Of a DNA stretch of 64,000 bases, positions 60,251 through 64,000 are shown piece by piece. The stretch covers positions 209,450-273,449 of the forward strand of contig MU859077.1 in the NCBI GenBank assembly GCA_033297205.1. Direction: 5' to 3'. The DNA is from Pseudoneurospora amorphoporcata (lineage: Eukaryota; Ascomycota; Sordariomycetes; Sordariales; Sordariaceae). Position numbers and translations under genes: made by a program. Below the pieces are notes generated by a model. The model was not told where the DNA came from and ran no database searches. It worked only from the letters and a program-made list of their open reading frames with translations. Positions within the stretch are counted from its first letter, which is position 1. Every line of letters starts with the position of its first letter.

Positions 60251-61124
60251 GGTGACTGAGTCGGTTGGGTTTCGTTTTCCTTATTCTTCTCTTCCCCGCT
60301 TCCTTCGTAAATCTGGAATGGTTGTTCTGTGCTGAATGGGAGATATTTGAGAGAACAAAAAGTTGCCGTGATTCAGCTCGCAACTTTCGTTAACTTTTGG
60401 GTGGCTGGGAGTACCTCGATGGATACCTAGGATACCTTGCGAGCGGTGAGAGTTCCGACCGGCATTCGCGTGATGGACGAAGCTTCCAAGAGCCTGGAGA
60501 AGGCTTGAGAAGTCTCGAGATTCAGATGGCTTTCTCTTCGCCAGAAAAGAAGTCGAAAAGAAAGTTGATGCCGTGGTGTTTCTGATAACGGCAGGCTACC
60601 TCTCGTGATCAATGTTGAAGATCGAGGTTGCCGGTTGCCGTGGACACCTCCGAGCCAGAAAAACAAACTGCCCGAACGAGAGAATCAGCGCGCGCCAAGT
60701 GTTAGTGGACCGAATAAGTGGCGCTTTGAAGACAGCCATTGGGCCCAAAACCCCGTTCGGGAAGTGGTAAATCAGGGGGCAATGAGTGGACGACAGCGAC
60801 GGTCACGGAGATCTCCCGCTCTGTGTGGTGGAACCCCACGACACGCCCTGTCGTCCTGCATCCTCCCGTTGCCGGCTCCGAATCTCGCAGTCGGGCCGGG
60901 TCTCGCCCAGGGACCTATGTATGCAATGGGTTGTGTAGACATGAATACATCTCTATCCTATCAACGATGGGTATCTATTCTAAGTTGTATGGCATCATCA
61001 AAATCTATACCCTGCTGTGTTCGTCGATGCGACACTCCTTTCGTACACGGCTTTTTATCGTACACCAACAATGGATATGGAAGTCATCACCAATCGCCCC
61101 CCTCAGACTGTTCTCTTCCTAGCT
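60251..61124. other. Intergenic region (0.9 kb)
   Basis: Between two minus-strand genes: the promoter of the Cys-rich protein gene at the left and the 3' UTR of the rRNA methyltransferase gene at the right. No gene seen. Confidence 0.6.
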
Positions 61125-63089
61125 TTACCAAAGGTGCGACTTCTCCTCCTGAACCTTGAACTGCTCAAACTCCGACTTCACCTGTCCCTTCATAAAGGCC
61201 GATGTGAGCAAGCCCGCCGCAACGCTAACGTTCAAGCTGTCGATCACGGTCCCACCAGACATGTTGGGAATGTTGACCTCGTAGTCCGCCTTGCTCTTGA
61301 TCTGTCCAGGAAGACCCTCGCCTTCGCTACCGAGAAGGAGAATGCAGGGGTTCTTACTCAGAGGATCAATTTCCTCAATCTCATGGAGATCCAGGTGCTT
61401 CTGCAGGTTACCGGAGCCGCTGGTGCGAGGGACGGCCGCATAGACCAGCCAACCGTTCTCCCTCGAGTCCTGAAGGAACTTGGGAAGGTGGTCGACCGAG
61501 AAGAGGGTGAGCGACTCGGAGGCGCCCGCAGAGGCCTTAAGCGCGACCGGGGTCAGAGAGGCCGATTCCCTCTTGGTGATGGCCACGGCGGTGGCGCCTA
61601 GGAAGCTGACGCTGCGGAGAATGGCACCGAGGTTGCCGGGATCCAAGATCTGATCCACGACGACGACCAAGGGCTTGTGAGTGGTGCTGGATGCGGAGAC
61701 GAAATCGGATTTGCCGTTGATTAAGGCCTCCTCGTGCGACTGGTGGCCCAGAACGACCTTGTAACCGGTAGTTCCCTGGCCGCTCTCGGCGTCAACCACC
61801 TCTCCCAAGGAGATCACGGGTGGTTGTGGGAGCGGGGACGCCTCCAGAATGTAGCCGTTGTGCGGGCGAGATCCGCTCATCTTGTCCATCATCTTGATAC
61901 CCTCTTCGTTGACGAAGACGGTCTCGACCTTGTTCCGCTGAGCGAGCTTTTGGATAGCGGCGTCCTTGGCCAGCTTCTCACGGTTGGCTCCGGCGTATAT
62001 GTAGAGCTTGTAAAGCTTGCGTCTTGCCGCCTGAAGAGCCGCCTCTACCACCGAAGTGCCGTACAAGAACTGCGAGGCCGCGGTGGTATAGGGGATGGAT
62101 AGTGATTTTGGTGTTGTTTCTTCCCTGTCGTTATCCCTGAACAATTCCCTGCGAGGGGTTCTGTCGGTCTCTCTCCGTTCCCGTATGCTGTTGCGAGTGT
62201 CTCTGAAGGAGTCCCTCCTTTCCGGCCTTTGTTCCCTGCGTTCGCTGCGAGAGACCCTGAAGCTGTCCCTCCTCGATTCCGTGGGCTCTGGGTGTGGCTC
62301 ATCGATAGAGTCGCGGAGCTCCTCGTTGATTTCCACAGTGCGCTCCTCCCGAGGCTTCCTAAAACCATTGCCATCATCACGGAACTCACGGGGCTCTCTG
62401 CTGAAACCCTCCCTCCGTGGTTCCCGGCCGAATTCGCGGGGTTGTCTGCTGAAGCCCTCTCTCCGTGGCTCACTTCGTCGCTCCCTGAAAGAATCCCAAC
62501 GGGGTTCCCTGCCGAAATCCCTGGATGGTGCTGGCGCCCGCCTCTGAGGCTTTTCAGACTTGGCAGGCTCTGATGATGAACCTCCCGTGAAGGCGGCGTG
62601 AAAGTCTGCTGGATCCAAGAGGTCCTTGTTGAACTTGGACGCAGACTTTGAATCGGACTTCTTTCCAGCTGACTTGGCCTCGTGCTCCTTCCAGGGAGCC
62701 TTTCCTGTTTCACGCACCAGCGCATCCTTCACATCCTCATCCAGCTGACCGGTCTTGAGCTTGTACACCAAGCTTTTCTTGCCAAACTTGGACTCAGGAT
62801 CGTAGAAGCGAGCCCGCCGCGTTTGGGGATCGGCCTTGGCGGGATAGTCAGTGATGTCCTTCTTGCCCTTCCTGATCTTGAAGGTCGGTTTTGGTAGGGC
62901 CTCTCTTGCTGCCTTCCTCTCGGCGTATGTCATGCTGGACTCATTTTTGCTCGACCTCCGGATGCCCGCGTGTATTGCTGAAAGAGAATGAGCTTGTCTC
63001 ATGCATAGAGTGAAGACTGCTGCTGCAGACGCCGGTGTTTGACTGAGTACCGTAGGCCTTGCAGCCCGGCAAAGCATGGATAGTGTCAT
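61125..63089 (-). CDS. mrm1: Mitochondrial rRNA 2'-O-ribose methyltransferase, SpoU/TrmH family (MRM1-like)
   Basis: Predicted 654-aa enzyme, one exon. MRM1 proteins methylate the ribose of a conserved G in the peptidyl-transferase region of mitochondrial large-subunit rRNA. The N terminus (MTLSMLCRAARPTVLSQTPA, then RQAHSL) is a mitochondrial targeting sequence. A substrate-binding L30e-like domain starts near 345 (FLYGTSVVEAALQAARRKLY). The SPOUT knot motifs are intact: DQILDPGNLGAILRSVSFLG from 479, LLLGSEGEGL at 584-593, and IPNMSGGTVIDSLNVSVAAG from 607. Between the leader and the catalytic part lies an unusual Arg/Glu-rich insertion of about 140 residues (about 190-330) with repeats such as EPRREGFSR(Q/E)PREFGR and RRDSFR. 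Yeast MRM1 is about 410 aa, so the extra length is mostly this insertion. The open frame continues upstream to 63527, but those codons include a poly-Phe run from an A tract and are not convincing. Confidence 0.88.
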   Translation of the reverse strand: MTLSMLCRAARPTVLSQTPASAAAVFTLCMRQAHSLSAIHAGIRRSSKNESSMTYAERKAAREALPKPTFKIRKGKKDITDYPAKADPQTRRARFYDPESKFGKKSLVYKLKTGQLDEDVKDALVRETGKAPWKEHEAKSAGKKSDSKSASKFNKDLLDPADFHAAFTGGSSSEPAKSEKPQRRAPAPSRDFGREPRWDSFRERRSEPRREGFSRQPREFGREPRREGFSREPREFRDDGNGFRKPREERTVEINEELRDSIDEPHPEPTESRRDSFRVSRSERREQRPERRDSFRDTRNSIRERRETDRTPRRELFRDNDREETTPKSLSIPYTTAASQFLYGTSVVEAALQAARRKLYKLYIYAGANREKLAKDAAIQKLAQRNKVETVFVNEEGIKMMDKMSGSRPHNGYILEASPLPQPPVISLGEVVDAESGQGTTGYKVVLGHQSHEEALINGKSDFVSASSTTHKPLVVVVDQILDPGNLGAILRSVSFLGATAVAITKRESASLTPVALKASAGASESLTLFSVDHLPKFLQDSRENGWLVYAAVPRTSGSGNLQKHLDLHEIEEIDPLSKNPCILLLGSEGEGLPGQIKSKADYEVNIPNMSGGTVIDSLNVSVAAGLLTSAFMKGQVKSEFEQFKVQEEKSHLW

Positions 63090-64000
63090 GGTCTGCTTTA
63101 GACCTGCAGTCGGTGTTTTGGAGACTTTCCTTTGCCCAAGTCTGTAAATGGTGAAGAGTTTTCGTATGTTCGTGAACAGTGGCAGTAGGATCGGGTTCAA
63201 GCAATAAAAGGAATGAAAAAAAAAAAAAAAAAAAAAAGAGAAAAAGATCAATGGTTTAAGTGAGTTTGGTCTTTTGTAGGAGCTATGAGAACCCTGAAAA
63301 GCGAGTGAAGCACTGGAAATTTCTTTTATAAACAGAAGAAGGGCAAAGCACAGGACGTGAAGTCTAGAGGTACCTAGGCCCGGCGGATCCCCATTTCGAG
63401 ATGCTAAAAGTCTCAAAGCAAAAGATGAGGTCTGTGCAGAAGGTTCAAGGTACATAATTGTTAAGATCCCCTGTTTCATTGGCTTTGGTGCTGACGTTCG
63501 CAGCGGCAGCTCTCCGTGTTCCACCACTGAAGAGCCTCCTATGGTGGGTCAAAGCCGGTCAGCGATAGGGCTGCTGTTGTGGGGGAAAAGCTTGTTGAGT
63601 AGAGGTATTGACTGCATGCCTTAATAATATTCTTACATGACGGTTTAATCCAAATACGTGACCTCTACCTATTCCCCTGCTTCACCTTTTACGTCCTCTT
63701 CTACTTTTCAACCTTTTTCAATATAAAAATAATCCGGCCACCGAGTGCGATGCTGGATCCCTAATCAAGCAATACACAGCCGGAAGTTGAAGCGTGCAAG
63801 ATCCACATCTTTGTACTACAATGCCTCCCCGGCTAAACCCGACCCGGGTTCTCCCGGGTCGGCTTAGACGCCAGGGATCTCGATCATTGATCAAAAGCTG
63901 GATTTTCAATCTTATTATTATACGTATATATACAACTGCTGTCTAAACTGCGGTATCTGGGTTACTGGGTTGTGCTGATGCTGGTTGGAGTGCTTGGTGT
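63090..64000. other. Upstream region of MRM1, window edge
   Basis: Holds the MRM1 promoter, a 21-nt A run (about 63217-63237), an AGGTACCT palindrome at 63368-63375 and a GC-rich inverted repeat at 63839-63862. No gene seen before the window ends. Confidence 0.55.
63839..63862. repeat. GC-rich inverted repeat with 10-bp arms, 4-nt loop
   Basis: The arm CCGACCCGGG (63839-63848) is followed by TTCT and the exact reverse complement CCCGGGTCGG. The stem is strong enough to act as an RNA hairpin or DNA cruciform, but no gene adjoins it within the window. Confidence 0.9.

Noticed and set aside
61125..63527. Longer MRM1 start at 63527
   Set aside because: The extra 146 codons include a poly-Phe run encoded by an A tract and lack conservation features; the ATG at 63089 gives a proper mitochondrial leader.
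1..64000. CRISPR array, insertion sequence, prophage or bacterial operon
   Set aside because: No spacer-repeat pattern, no bacterial ribosome-binding sites or operons; genes have spliceosomal introns.
1..64000. Secondary-metabolite or defence gene cluster
   Set aside because: The SDR, methyltransferase and transcription factor are widely separated and mixed with housekeeping genes; no backbone synthase is present.
1..64000. Dispersed 5S rRNA gene
   Set aside because: Neurospora-type genomes scatter 5S genes, but I found no stretch with the expected internal control region.

Overview
The window is eukaryotic and reads as a filamentous ascomycete, most likely a Sordariales species close to Neurospora. 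The evidence is sparse genes with wide intergenic spaces, short introns (57-169 nt) with GTAAGT-like donors and CTRAC/CTAAC-like branch points, C-biased third codon positions, C-A rich sequence just before ATG codons, a GH18 enzyme of the cytosolic ENGase type, and a TOB38/SAM35-type import protein. Species cannot be fixed without a database search.

Layout. Positions 1-9177 carry no gene I can support; they hold a 79-nt T run and a 39-bp tandem duplication. A two-exon Zn2Cys6 transcription factor follows (9178-12390), then a gene-poor stretch to 16.6 kb that contains a tRNA-derived, SINE-like element (about 16.0-16.3 kb). From 16.6 to 27.2 kb lies a housekeeping cluster: gamma-tubulin complex GCP5 (-), a Golgi GT15 alpha-1,2-mannosyltransferase (+, four exons), a WDR83/Morg1 WD40 protein (-), the splicing factor YJU2 (+) and an 86-aa disordered protein (-). 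After a second gene-poor stretch come a GH18 ENGase-like enzyme (-), a large Ser-rich single-span membrane protein whose 3' part has reading-frame problems (-), and a secreted DUF1996 protein (-).

The right part holds an intron-containing tRNA-Gly(CCC) (-), an OTU deubiquitinase (+), a thiol/halide methyltransferase-like protein (-) with an unresolved start, a short-chain dehydrogenase (+), a 74-aa small protein (-), TOB38/SAM35 with an apparent GC-AG intron (+), an indoleamine 2,3-dioxygenase (+), a Cys-rich GPI-type secreted protein (-) and a mitochondrial SpoU/TrmH-type rRNA methyltransferase (-) with a long Arg-rich insertion.

The genes do not form a biosynthetic or defence cluster. They serve separate housekeeping roles: microtubule nucleation, glycosylation, splicing, mitochondrial import and ribosome modification, ubiquitin removal and NAD/kynurenine metabolism. 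The signals I consider most worth following are the twin GGCCGGAAT/ATTCCGGCC palindromes before the dioxygenase gene, the SINE-like Pol III element, the over-represented AGGTACCT palindrome in intergenic DNA, the GC-AG intron, and two genes whose frames break at or near C runs. All exon boundaries were derived by hand reading and are not experimentally confirmed.
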